Both the position numbers and the translations under genes were made by a program. Shown in pieces: positions 1 through 8,187 of a DNA stretch of 64,000 nucleotides. Source of the DNA: JAKFDI01 sp044508835 (GTDB taxonomy: Bacteria; Pseudomonadota; Gammaproteobacteria; Burkholderiales; Burkholderiaceae_C); assembly GCA_044508835.1 (NCBI GenBank), contig JBIQHD010000014.1, positions 1-64,000 on the forward strand, written 5' to 3'. Each line of letters begins with the position of its first letter. Position 1 is the first letter of the stretch. The notes beneath the pieces were generated by a model. That model searched no databases. It was not told the origin of the DNA and saw nothing but the letters and a program-made list of their open reading frames with translations.

Positions 1-10
1 AGAGAAGTAA

Positions 11-28
11 CTCGCCCGCCGGGGCGAG
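11..28 (-). terminator. GC-rich hairpin, possible terminator
   Basis: A 7-bp inverted repeat (CTCGCCC / GGGCGAG with a 4-nt loop). Read on the minus strand it is followed by a T-rich stretch (TTACTTCTCT), so it could end minus-strand transcripts such as the one leaving the TPR gene. That gene's stop is about 270 bp away, so the assignment is tentative. Confidence 0.3.
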
Positions 29-87
29 ACCCGGCTCCTCACAGCTTCGACCGCAGATCCAACCCATCAAACCGGACTGCGCGCACG

Positions 88-254
88 CTTCGACAAGCTC
101 AGCGCGAACGGGACTTGGTGGCACAGGCGCTTCGACAAGCTCGGCGCGAAGGGGTTGGTGGGGCGAGCACTTCAATACCTCAGCGCGAACGGGTGGAGGT
201 GGGAGGAACGGGTTGGGTGAGGCGCGAAAGCTTCGATGCCTCAGTGCGAGCGGA
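88..254 (+). repeat. Tandem array of four REP-like units
   Basis: Four copies of the unit CTTCGAnnnnCTCAGCGCGAACGGG in the same orientation start near 88, 130, 169 and 231. Two are of the ACAAGCTC type and two of the ATACCTCA/ATGCCTCA type. The same core recurs near 31.8, 36.1 and 39.0 kb as inverted pairs. No gene is seen between 1 and 294; this array and the hairpin at 11-28 are all I see there. Confidence 0.75.
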
Positions 255-294
255 TCAGGCCCCTCGGCCACGAACGGAGGTGCCGGCGCGCCCT

Positions 295-1584
295 TCAGGC
301 CGCCGGCCGCCGCTGCGCCGCCAGCGCCTCGCGTTCCGCGACGAGCGCGGCGGCGAGTGCCGACTGCCCGCTGCGCTGCGCCGCGGCGATCAGCGTCTGG
401 TCGATCACGTCGCGCTGCGCATGGCTGCCGCCGAAGCGGTGCGCGCGGCTGCGCACCTCGCGCAGCAGATCGGCGGCGCGGGCATACCCGCCGGCCGCGA
501 AGGCGGCCATCGCCTGCGTGGCCGGCGCGCCGACCTCGCGCGTGAACATCGCGTTGTCGTCGTCGCGGCGCATCGCCTCGTCCTGCGCATCCAGGACGCA
601 CCGCACGAGGTCGTCGCGCCCGGCGCAGGCGAAGGCCATGGCCGCGTGCATGTCGTTGAAGGCGTAGTGGCCCGCGCCGCCGGCCTCGGCGCTCGGCGCC
701 CAGCGGTCGGCCACCGGCTGCCAGCGCCCGCCCACGTCCACGCCGCGCAGCTGCAGCCGCCACAGCATCGAGCTGACGTCGAGCAGGTCGAGGTGCAGCG
801 CCGAGCGGGCGCCGTCGATCGGCCCGTCGACGAGTTCGAGCACGGTGCCGACGTCGCCCTGCGCCAGGTAGTACAGCGCCAGGTGCCACCAGTTGTGCAC
901 GCCCAGCAGGCTGTCCCGCTGCCAGCCGGCGTTGCCGCGCATCCAGCGGATGCCCTCCTCGCGCCGGCCCTGCATCTCGTGCACGTGGGCCACGGCGTGC
1001 TGCGCCCAGGCGTCGCGCGGCTCCAGCGCCACCGCGCGGCGGCCGAAGCGCTCGGCGCCGGCGTAGTCGCCGCATTCCTCGAGGCCGAAGGCGTACATGC
1101 CGCACACGGCGTGGTAGCCCGGCAGGCCCTCGGCCCAGGCCGGCAGGGCGCGGGCGATGCGGTCGCGCAGCATGCGCGCGTCGCCGGTGAAGAAGTCGAT
1201 CTGGTGGCCGGCCTGCAGCGCCAGCGCGTCGCGCGGGTGGTCGATGCTCAGGTCCTCGAGCGTGCGCGCCGCGGCGCGCCATTGCCGCGCCTGCACCTGG
1301 CCGATGGCCTGCAGGTGCCGCGCCTCGCGCTCGCCGTGCGGCAGCGCGCGGGCGGCGTCCAGCGCCTCGCGCACCACCGGCATCGCCGCCGCCTCGGTGC
1401 TGAGCACGTAGAGCCAGCCGCGCAGCACGTGCGCCATCACCAGGTCGGGCGCCTCGGCCAGCGCCGCGTCGACGCTCGCCACGGGGTCCGGCATGAGGCA
1501 GCGGAACTCGTGCAGGCCGCGCTCGAGCCATTCGAGCGCGCGGGCGTTGCCGCCCGACAGGTCGTGCCCCGCGGCATCCTTCAT
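295..1584 (-). CDS. TPR protein of the TTC38 type
   Basis: A 429-residue soluble protein without signal peptide or membrane segment. The sequence is a run of helix pairs, with phrases such as HAVAHVHEMQGRREEGIRWM and HNWWHLALYYLAQGDVG that resemble tetratricopeptide protein 38. The family has no assigned enzymatic activity. It is the last gene of the minus-strand run from the aminotransferase at 7960, beginning 27 bp after the cupin. The start at 1584 follows the longest consistent frame; no clear Shine-Dalgarno sequence precedes it. The family call is fairly secure, the role unknown. Confidence 0.8.
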   Translation of the reverse strand: MKDAAGHDLSGGNARALEWLERGLHEFRCLMPDPVASVDAALAEAPDLVMAHVLRGWLYVLSTEAAAMPVVREALDAARALPHGEREARHLQAIGQVQARQWRAAARTLEDLSIDHPRDALALQAGHQIDFFTGDARMLRDRIARALPAWAEGLPGYHAVCGMYAFGLEECGDYAGAERFGRRAVALEPRDAWAQHAVAHVHEMQGRREEGIRWMRGNAGWQRDSLLGVHNWWHLALYYLAQGDVGTVLELVDGPIDGARSALHLDLLDVSSMLWRLQLRGVDVGGRWQPVADRWAPSAEAGGAGHYAFNDMHAAMAFACAGRDDLVRCVLDAQDEAMRRDDDNAMFTREVGAPATQAMAAFAAGGYARAADLLREVRSRAHRFGGSHAQRDVIDQTLIAAAQRSGQSALAAALVAEREALAAQRRPAA

Positions 1585-1611
1585 CGCGGCGCCCCGATGG
1601 CCGCGGGCCCG

Positions 1612-1986
1612 CTATGCCGCGCGGCGCGCGCCCGTGCCGCCGCCGTGGCCGGCATCGCCGTTGTCCAGCAGCAGGGTCACGAGCAGCGCGGAATCGGCGC
1701 GGGCGCGCACCGAGTGCCGCTGCCGCGCGGGCAGCACCACCAGCTCGCCGGGGCCGAGGCGGCGCGTGCCGCCGGGCGTCTCGACCTCGACGTTGCCTTC
1801 GAGGCAGTGGACGGTGCATTCGTCGTCGACGTGGTGCTCGGGCATGTCCTTGCGGGCGGGCAGCACCAGGTGCAGCAGCTGCATGCGCGCGGTCTTGATG
1901 AGGCTGGTGCTCACCGCCTGGGCCAGGCCGGGGCCGAGCGGGGCGACGCGGATGACGTCCATCAGGTCAGCGTGGGGGAGGGCCAT
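1612..1986 (-). CDS. Small cupin-domain protein
   Basis: A 124-residue single-domain cupin. The first cupin motif is visible as EHHVDDECTVHCLEG, followed by the conserved PGELVVLPARQRHSVRA strand pair that carries the second metal-ligand histidine. Such proteins bind a metal and act as small dioxygenases, isomerases or sugar/acid sensors; the sequence does not decide among them. A good ribosome site (AGGAGA, 7 nt) precedes the ATG. The C-terminal 15 residues are Gly/Arg/Ala-rich and probably disordered. It lies 69 bp downstream of the racemase-like gene. Confidence 0.8.
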   Translation of the reverse strand: MALPHADLMDVIRVAPLGPGLAQAVSTSLIKTARMQLLHLVLPARKDMPEHHVDDECTVHCLEGNVEVETPGGTRRLGPGELVVLPARQRHSVRARADSALLVTLLLDNGDAGHGGGTGARRAA

Positions 1987-2055
1987 GGTCGGGTCTCCTG
2001 GTGGGCCGGGTTCACGCGGATGCCAGCACGTGGGATGCCCGCGGCACCCCGCAGC

Positions 2056-2700
2056 CTACGCCGACAGGCGCGCACGCAGCGCCCGCACGGCGCTGTCGAC
2101 GGTGGTCAGCACGGGCACGCCGCAGCGCGACTCGACCGCGGCGCGGGCGCGCGCCAGGCTGAACTGCGCCAGGGCGATCACTTCGCAGCCGTCGGCGACC
2201 AGCGCCGCCGCCGCCTCGGCCACGGCCGCGTCGTGCGCGGCCGCGTCGCCGCGGTCCAGGGCCGCGAGCGCGCCGTCGGCCAGCCGCGTGTGCAGCGGCA
2301 CGCCGGGCGGGAACTCCGCGGGCATCGAGGCCAGCGTCGGCGCGAAGCTCGCTACCAGCCCGATGCGCCGGCCGCCGGCGGCGGCTTCGTCGACCATCGC
2401 CTCGTTCGGCTTGAGCACGGGGATCGCCGGATGGCGGTGCTTGACGGCGTCGATGCACGGCCCGAAGGCCGAGCAGGTGAACAGGATGGCCTGGGCGCCG
2501 GTGCCCACGGCGTAGCCGGCGAGGTCGAGGAAGCGCTGCGTCATCGCCGCGTCCAGGCCCTGCGGCGAGCGCGCCAGGTCGGCCGACAGGCTGTCGTCGA
2601 GCAGGTTCATGCGCACGCACTGCGGCCAGTCGCGGGCGAGGGCGTCGTTGATGGGCGCCACCGAGTGGGCGAGCGCGTGGATGAGGGCGATGCGTGGCAT
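2056..2700 (-). CDS. Asp/Glu racemase superfamily protein lacking the second catalytic Cys
   Basis: A 214-residue protein with the two-lobed fold pattern of Asp/Glu/hydantoin racemases. The first catalytic cysteine is present in AILFTCSAFG (C76). The second, normally in a GCT or GCA motif near residue 180, is replaced: the strand reads EVIALAQFSLA with Gln179. True two-base racemases need both cysteines, so this may be a one-cysteine decarboxylase/isomerase relative or a binding protein. It begins 14 bp after the TRAP permease and is very likely cotranscribed with it, suggesting that it acts on the imported compound. Start taken as the ATG at 2700; the frame stays open upstream only as a shadow. 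Confidence 0.75.
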   Translation of the reverse strand: MPRIALIHALAHSVAPINDALARDWPQCVRMNLLDDSLSADLARSPQGLDAAMTQRFLDLAGYAVGTGAQAILFTCSAFGPCIDAVKHRHPAIPVLKPNEAMVDEAAAGGRRIGLVASFAPTLASMPAEFPPGVPLHTRLADGALAALDRGDAAAHDAAVAEAAAALVADGCEVIALAQFSLARARAAVESRCGVPVLTTVDSAVRALRARLSA

Positions 2701-2714
2701 GGCGGCGCCCCCGG

Positions 2715-5309
2715 TCAGGCCGTGCCCAGCGACGGGCTGCGCCGCGGCAGCGACGGGTCGCGCCGCATCCGCCGGCCCTGCGCCCACCACACCAGCGCGA
2801 CGATGAGCAGCGCCGGCAGGTAGAACCAGTGCGGCGAGGGCCGGTCGGTCGGCACCTTCAGCGACTGCACCGTCCAGCCCTGCTCGAAGCCCGACTTCCT
2901 CGCGCGGGTGCCGAAGCGCACGCCGGTGATCTGCACCTCGTCGCCCATCGCCACCAGCGTGAGGCCGGATTCGGCCAGCCGCTTGCGGCCGTCGGTGCCC
3001 GGGCCGAGCGTGAGCGCGACGGTCTTGCGCACCTCGTCGCCCTCGAGCGTGGTGCCCTGGATCACCATCACCAGGCGCGTCGGCGTGTCGCGCGCGACGT
3101 CGAAGACCTGCGACGCCGGCGCGTCGGCGTATTCCGGCTCGAGCTGGTCCATGAAGAAGTCGGGGCGGAACAGCAGCGCCGTGGCCAGCACCAGGGCGAG
3201 CGTCTCCCACAGCCGCGACTTGACGCGGAACCAGCGCATCGTCACCGCGGCGAACAGCAGCATCGCGAGCGTGCAGGCCCCGACGACGGACAGCAGCGCC
3301 AGCGGGCCGTTCACGTCGATCAGCAGCAGCTGCGGATTGAAGATCCAGATGAAGGGCAGGATCACCGTGCGCAGCGCGTACAGGCTGCCCTGCACGCCGG
3401 TGGCGATGGCGTCCTCGCCGGAGATGGCCGCCGCGGCGAAGGTGGCCAGGCCCACGGGCGGCGTGATGTCGCCCATGATCCCGTAGTAGAAGACGAACAG
3501 GTGCACCGCGATCAGCGGGATGACGAGCCCGCTGCGCGCGCCGAGCTCCACCACCACCGGCGCCATCAGCGTGGCCACCAGCACGTAGTTCGCGGTGGTG
3601 GGCACGCCCAGCCCCAGCACCAGGCAGACGAAGGCGGTGAACAGCAGCATCGCCATCACGTTGCCCTGCGACACGAACTCGACGAAGTCGGTCATGCGAA
3701 AGCCCAGGCCCGTGAGCGTGATGCCGCCGACGATGATGCCGGCCGTGGCGGTGGCCACGCCGATGCCGATCATGTTGCGCGAGCCGTCGGTCATGCCGCC
3801 GATCACGTCGCGCGCGCCCTGCGCCCACGAGCCCGCCGCCGGCGTGCCGCGCAGCAGGTGGATCAGCGGGCGCTGGGTGAGCATCAGCACGATCAGCACC
3901 GCGATGGCCCAGAACGCCGACAGCGAGGGCGACATCATCTCGACCATCAGGCACCAGATCAGCGTGCCGATGGGCAGCAGGAAGTGCAGCCCGGCCTGCA
4001 CCGTGGGCCAGGTGTCCAGCGCCTTCGGCCGCTCGATGTCGATGTCCTCGGGCAGGTCGGGGCAGCGCGCGGCCTGCCGGATCGACACGCCGTACAGCGC
4101 CAGCACCGCGGCGCCGATGGCCCAGGGCGCCGCGTCGCCGAGCGCGGACTGCAGGAAGGTGAACAGGTAGTACAGCACCCCGCAGACGGCCACCGTGCCC
4201 GACAGGCCGAGGCCGAAGCGCAGCATCTTGATGCCGAGCGCCCGCGGGGCGCGCCTGATGATGGGGTTCAGCCCCAGCTGCAGCGCCTCGAGGTGGACGA
4301 TGTAGAACAGGCCGATGTACGACAGCGCCGCCGGCAGGAAGGCGTGCTTGACGATCTCGGAGTAGGGGATGCCCACGTACTCGACCATCAGGAAGGCGGC
4401 CGCGCCCATCACCGGCGGCATGATCTGGCCGTTGACCGAGCTCATGGTCTCGATGGCGCCGGCCTTCACGCCGCCGTAGCCCGACTTCTTCATGAGCGGG
4501 ATGGTGAAGATGCCGCCCGAGACCACGTTCGACACCGACGAGCCGGAGATCATGCCGTTCAGCGCCGAGGAGATGACGGCCACCTTGGCCGGCCCGCCGC
4601 GCATGTGGCCGAGCGCCGCGAAGCTCACCTGCATCATGTAGTTGCCGCCGCCGGCGCGGTCGAGCAGGGTGCCGAACAGCACGTACACGAAGATGGTGCC
4701 GGCCGACACGCCCAGCGCGATGCCGTACACGCCCTCGGTGGTGAGCCACATGTGCGACATCAGCCGGCTGACGGAGGCGCCCTTGTGCGACAGCACGTCG
4801 GGCAGGAAGGGCCCGAGCATCGCGTAGGCGATGAAGACCAGGCCCAGCACCGACATCGGCCAGCCGATGGCGCGCCGCGTGGCTTCGAGCAGCAGCACCA
4901 GGCCGACGAGCGCCACGGCGATGTCCATCGGCGTCGGCGTGCCCGGGCGCGTGGCCAGCTCGGCGTAGAAGATCAGCAGGTAGGCGCCGCAGAAGGCGCC
5001 CACGAGCGACATCACCCAGTCGGCCAGCGGGATGCGGCGGCGCGGCGAGCGCTTGAACGCCGGCCAGGCCGTGAAGGCGAGGAAGAGCGCGAACCCCAGG
5101 TGCAGGGCCCGCGCCTCGGTGTCGTTGAGGATGCCGATGCCGAGGGTGAACGGCAGCGGCGACGCATACCAGAGCTGGAACAGCGCCCAGGCCAGCGAAA
5201 CGGTGAAGAGGATGGCGGCCGCGACGCCGGTGGGCTTGCGCCCGCCGGTGTCGGTGTCGGCCACCAGTTCCTGCAGTGCCTCAGGGGCTTTTTCGATGTC
5301 GGTGGCCAT
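2715..5309 (-). CDS. TRAP transporter permease, 4TM/12TM fusion with DUF3394 tail
   Basis: An 864-residue inner-membrane protein joining the small (DctQ-like) and large (DctM-like) TRAP subunits, as is usual for TAXI-type systems. The DctM core shows GMISGSSVSNVVSGGIFTIP and the related NYVLVATLMAPVVVELGARS half. After the last core membrane segment come about 130 residues of DUF3394, with a PDZ-like string (VRFGTRARKSGFEQGW) and one final membrane helix. Such systems use an ion gradient and a periplasmic binding protein to import small carboxylates. I chose the ATG at 5309 (MATDIEK) because AAAAGGGG lies at proper spacing; an upstream start would add 17 unlikely residues. Confidence 0.9.
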   Translation of the reverse strand: MATDIEKAPEALQELVADTDTGGRKPTGVAAAILFTVSLAWALFQLWYASPLPFTLGIGILNDTEARALHLGFALFLAFTAWPAFKRSPRRRIPLADWVMSLVGAFCGAYLLIFYAELATRPGTPTPMDIAVALVGLVLLLEATRRAIGWPMSVLGLVFIAYAMLGPFLPDVLSHKGASVSRLMSHMWLTTEGVYGIALGVSAGTIFVYVLFGTLLDRAGGGNYMMQVSFAALGHMRGGPAKVAVISSALNGMISGSSVSNVVSGGIFTIPLMKKSGYGGVKAGAIETMSSVNGQIMPPVMGAAAFLMVEYVGIPYSEIVKHAFLPAALSYIGLFYIVHLEALQLGLNPIIRRAPRALGIKMLRFGLGLSGTVAVCGVLYYLFTFLQSALGDAAPWAIGAAVLALYGVSIRQAARCPDLPEDIDIERPKALDTWPTVQAGLHFLLPIGTLIWCLMVEMMSPSLSAFWAIAVLIVLMLTQRPLIHLLRGTPAAGSWAQGARDVIGGMTDGSRNMIGIGVATATAGIIVGGITLTGLGFRMTDFVEFVSQGNVMAMLLFTAFVCLVLGLGVPTTANYVLVATLMAPVVVELGARSGLVIPLIAVHLFVFYYGIMGDITPPVGLATFAAAAISGEDAIATGVQGSLYALRTVILPFIWIFNPQLLLIDVNGPLALLSVVGACTLAMLLFAAVTMRWFRVKSRLWETLALVLATALLFRPDFFMDQLEPEYADAPASQVFDVARDTPTRLVMVIQGTTLEGDEVRKTVALTLGPGTDGRKRLAESGLTLVAMGDEVQITGVRFGTRARKSGFEQGWTVQSLKVPTDRPSPHWFYLPALLIVALVWWAQGRRMRRDPSLPRRSPSLGTA

Positions 5310-5384
5310 GGCCGCCCCTTTTTTCTCAGTGATCCATTGCGCTGCGCACCAACTGGCCACACGAACCAGCGATCAAGCAACACC

Positions 5385-5452
5385 GCGGATCCGGCTCCGC
5401 CGGTCCGCCGGTGTGCCCCCTGGGGGGGCGCGCGAAGCGCGTAGGGGGGGGA
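5385..5452. repeat. GC-rich intercistronic stem-loops
   Basis: Two adjacent inverted repeats lie between the binding-protein stop and the permease start. One is GCGGATCCGGC facing GCCGGTCCGC; the other has GCGCGcgaaGCGCG enclosed by runs of C and G. Such elements between the first and second cistrons of a transporter operon can protect upstream mRNA or attenuate read-through, giving more binding protein than permease. Confidence 0.55.
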
Positions 5453-5453
5453 C

Positions 5454-6434
5454 TTACTTGATCCAGCCCTTTTCCTTGTAGTAGCGCGCGGCGCCTTCGT
5501 GCAGCGGCGCCGACAGGCCGTTCTTGACCATGTCCTGCGGCGTCAGGTGCGCCAGCGCCGGGTGCAGGCGCTTGAACTCGTCGAAGTTGTCGAACACCGC
5601 CTTGACCACGGCGTACACCGAGTCGGCCGGCGCCTTGCTGGAGGCCACCACGGTGGCCAGCACGCCGTAGGTCTCGGTCGCCTGCGGGTTGTTCGGGTAC
5701 AGGCCGGCCGGGATGGTGGCCTTGGCGTAGTACGGCTTGTCGGCCACGAGCTTGTCGACCGCCGGGCCGTTCAGCGAGATGAGCTGGCCGGCGCAGGTGG
5801 TGGTCGGGTCCTGGATGTTGGCCGACGGGTGGCCCACGGCGTAGAAGAAGCCGTCGATCTTGCCGTCGCACAGCGCCGGGCCGTGCTCGTCGGCCTTCAG
5901 CTCCGAGGCGAGCGAGAAGTCGGAGAGCTTCCAGCCCATGGCCGCAAGCAGTTCCTCCATCGAGGCGCGCGTGCCCGAGCCGGGGTTGCCGACGTTGAAG
6001 CGCTTGCCCTTGAAGTCGGCGAAGGTCTTGATGTTGGCCTCCTTGCGGGCCACCACCGTGAACGGCTCGGGGTGCACCGAGAACACGGCGCGCAGGGTGG
6101 GGTCGGCCTCCTTGAACTGGCCCACGCCCTTGACGGCGTTGTACTGCACGTCCGACTGCGCGAAGCCGAGGTCGAGCTCGCCGGCCTTGATGGTGTTGGC
6201 GTTGAACACCGAGCCGCCGGTCGACTCGACGGAGCAGCGCAGGTTGTGCTTGGCGCGCTCCTTGTTGACCAGGCGGCAGATCGCGCCGCCGGCGGCGTAG
6301 TAGACGCCGGTCACGCCGCCGGTGCCGATGGTGATGAACTTCTGCTGCGCCAGCGCCGGCGTGGCGGGCAGGGCGAGCGCGAGGGCGGCGCCGGCGAACG
6401 CCAGGCGCAGGTGTCGGGGCAGGAGACGGGTCAT
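5454..6434 (-). CDS. TAXI-family TRAP solute-binding protein
   Basis: A 326-residue periplasmic protein. Residues 1-29 form a Sec signal peptide ending PALA|QQ. The mature start KFITIGTGGVTGVYYAAGGAICRLVN is diagnostic of the TAXI family (TRAP-associated extracytoplasmic immunogenic). It delivers its ligand to the fusion permease encoded next, 144 bp downstream. Known relatives bind glutamate, 2-oxoglutarate or similar acids; the ligand cannot be read here, although aminotransferase and racemase-like neighbours favour an amino or keto acid. AAGGA precedes the ATG at 6434. Confidence 0.92.
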   Translation of the reverse strand: MTRLLPRHLRLAFAGAALALALPATPALAQQKFITIGTGGVTGVYYAAGGAICRLVNKERAKHNLRCSVESTGGSVFNANTIKAGELDLGFAQSDVQYNAVKGVGQFKEADPTLRAVFSVHPEPFTVVARKEANIKTFADFKGKRFNVGNPGSGTRASMEELLAAMGWKLSDFSLASELKADEHGPALCDGKIDGFFYAVGHPSANIQDPTTTCAGQLISLNGPAVDKLVADKPYYAKATIPAGLYPNNPQATETYGVLATVVASSKAPADSVYAVVKAVFDNFDEFKRLHPALAHLTPQDMVKNGLSAPLHEGAARYYKEKGWIK

Positions 6435-6619
6435 GGGGGAGTTCCTTCTTGGGTCGTGGTGTCGTCGATGGTGCGTGCCGGCCCTCGTGAAGCCGGCGTG
6501 CAGTGGGGCGGGTGCCGCGCGGCGAATGCGTTGCACGGACCGTGCCGGGAACATAAGCCCTGCGGCGGTGCCGCCGCCTCCCGGATTACCCCGCCCCGGG
6601 CCGCGTGCGCGGGCGGCGT
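6435..6619 (-). promoter_or_regulatory. Gap before the TAXI gene, possible promoter
   Basis: A 185-bp gap between the aminotransferase stop and the binding-protein start. On the minus strand there is a GCGGCG/CGCCGC hairpin that could end the aminotransferase transcript, then a -10-like TTATGT. No good -35 box is visible, so a separate promoter for the transporter is only a possibility. Confidence 0.25.
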
Positions 6620-7960
6620 TCAGCCGCGCGCGGCCACCGCGGCGACGGCCGCGTCCACCGCGGCGCGCAGGCGTAGGGCGATGGCGTCGAGGTCGGCGTC
6701 GGTGACGATGAAGGGGGGCGCCAGCAGCACGTGGTCGCCCTGCTGCCCGTCGATGGTGCCGCCCATGGGGTAGACCATGAGGCCGCGCGCCATCGCCTCG
6801 CGCTTGATCGCGGCGTGCAGCTTCAGCGCCGGGTCGAAGGGCCGCTTGCCCGCGCGATCGGCCACCAGCTCGACGCCGGCGAACAGCCCGCGCCCGCGGA
6901 TGTCGCCCACGTGCGGGTGGTCGTCGAAGGCCGCGTGCAGGCGCTCGAACAGGCCCGCGCCCTGGCGCTTGACGGCGTCGAGCAGCCCGTCGCGCGCGAT
7001 CACCCGCTGCACCGCCAGCGCCGCCGCGCAGGCCACCGCGTGGCCGATGTAGGTGTGGCCGTGCTGGAACAGCCCGCTGCCGCGCCGGAAGGCCTCGACG
7101 ATGCGCTCCTGCGCCAGCACTGCGCCGATCGGCTGGTAGCCGCCGCCCAGGCCCTTGGCGATGGTCATCAGGTCGGGCGCCACGCCTTCCTGCTCGCAGG
7201 CGTGCAGCGTGCCGGTGCGGCCCATGCCGCACATCACCTCGTCGAGGATGAGCAGGATGCCGTGGCGGCTGCACAGCTCGCGCACGCCGCGCAGGTAGCC
7301 GGGCGGCGGGGTGAGGGCGCCGGCGGTGGCGCCCACCACCGTCTCGGCGACGAAGGCGATGACGTGCCGCGGGCCGAGCCGCTCGATGGCGTCGGCCAGC
7401 TCCTGCACCAGCCGCCGGCCGTACTGCTCGGGCGTCTCGCCGTCGCGGCGGTCGCGGTAGTCGTAGCAGGGCGAGACGTGCGTCACGTCCATCAGCAGCG
7501 GCGCGAACTGGCGCCGCCGCCATTCGTTGCCGCCCACCGCCAGCGCGCCCAGCGTGTTGCCGTGGTAGCTCTGGCGCCGGGCGATGAAGTGCCGGCGCTC
7601 GGGCTGGCCGGTCTCGACGAAGTACTGGCGCGCCATCTTGAGCGCCGCCTCCACCGCCTCGGAGCCGCCGGAGACGAAGTAGGCGTGGCTCATGCCCTGC
7701 GGCGCGCCGTCCACCAGCACGGCCGCCAGTTCCTCGGCCACCTCGGTGGTGAAGAAGCTGGTGTGGGCGTAGGCGATGCGGTCGATCTGCTCGTGCATGG
7801 CGCGCAGCACGTCGGGATGGCCATGGCCGAGGCACGACACCGCCGCGCCGCCCGAGGCGTCGATGTAGCGGCGCCCCTCGGCGTCGGTGATGGTGATGCC
7901 GGCGGCGCCGGTGGCGACCGGCAGCGGATGCTGCAGTTGCCGGTGCAGGACATGGCTCAT
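6620..7960 (-). CDS. Class III PLP-dependent aminotransferase
   Basis: A 446-residue cytoplasmic enzyme of the omega-amino-acid/4-aminobutyrate aminotransferase class. Visible hallmarks are VSGGSEAVEAALKMAR (cofactor phosphate binding), LLILDEVMCGMGRTG (D240 contacts the pyridine ring) and TIAKGLGGG, with K269 as the Schiff-base lysine. Annotation pipelines often call this group aspartate aminotransferase family; substrate is not predictable. It lies 185 bp upstream of the TAXI transporter on the same strand and may process the imported compound. Start set at the ATG at 7960 (MSHVLHRQ), preceded by GGGAG; the frame is open for another 34 residues but those are Arg/Ala/Pro-rich and unlike the family. 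Confidence 0.9.
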   Translation of the reverse strand: MSHVLHRQLQHPLPVATGAAGITITDAEGRRYIDASGGAAVSCLGHGHPDVLRAMHEQIDRIAYAHTSFFTTEVAEELAAVLVDGAPQGMSHAYFVSGGSEAVEAALKMARQYFVETGQPERRHFIARRQSYHGNTLGALAVGGNEWRRRQFAPLLMDVTHVSPCYDYRDRRDGETPEQYGRRLVQELADAIERLGPRHVIAFVAETVVGATAGALTPPPGYLRGVRELCSRHGILLILDEVMCGMGRTGTLHACEQEGVAPDLMTIAKGLGGGYQPIGAVLAQERIVEAFRRGSGLFQHGHTYIGHAVACAAALAVQRVIARDGLLDAVKRQGAGLFERLHAAFDDHPHVGDIRGRGLFAGVELVADRAGKRPFDPALKLHAAIKREAMARGLMVYPMGGTIDGQQGDHVLLAPPFIVTDADLDAIALRLRAAVDAAVAAVAARG

Positions 7961-8187
7961 GGATGGGGCTCCCGTGGGGCGCGCGGCGCGCGAGCGTGCA
8001 TTGTGCGCAGTCGGCGCGCAAATCGCGCCAAAGCGAGGAATTGGCCGCGGTTCATGGCCCATTCGGGGTGATCGATGTCAGCAAATGACAGCTTTGCCGG
8101 GGCGCCTTTTCCTATCGTTCCGCAACCCGAACAAGGCCTCGCGGACACCCGCCGCGCGGCCCGCCCCACGCCCGCTTGCCCGCCACG
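7961..8187. promoter_or_regulatory. Divergent intergenic region
   Basis: A 227-bp gap between the minus-strand aminotransferase and the plus-strand secretion operon, so it must hold the promoter of at least the latter. It contains a small inverted repeat TGTCA-gcaaa-TGACA at 8076-8090, which could be an operator. I see no convincing -35/-10 pair. Confidence 0.35.

Noticed and set aside
115..2823. Long plus-strand frame opposite the TPR, cupin and racemase-like genes
   Set aside because: Shadow translation with no recognisable domain, while the minus strand encodes three clear protein families with ribosome sites.
2056..4749. Apparent fusion of an 680-residue N-terminal part with the racemase-like domain
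   Set aside because: The extra part is the out-of-frame shadow of the TRAP permease; the gene starts at 2700. The frame 5454-8021 ahead of the TAXI protein is likewise a shadow.
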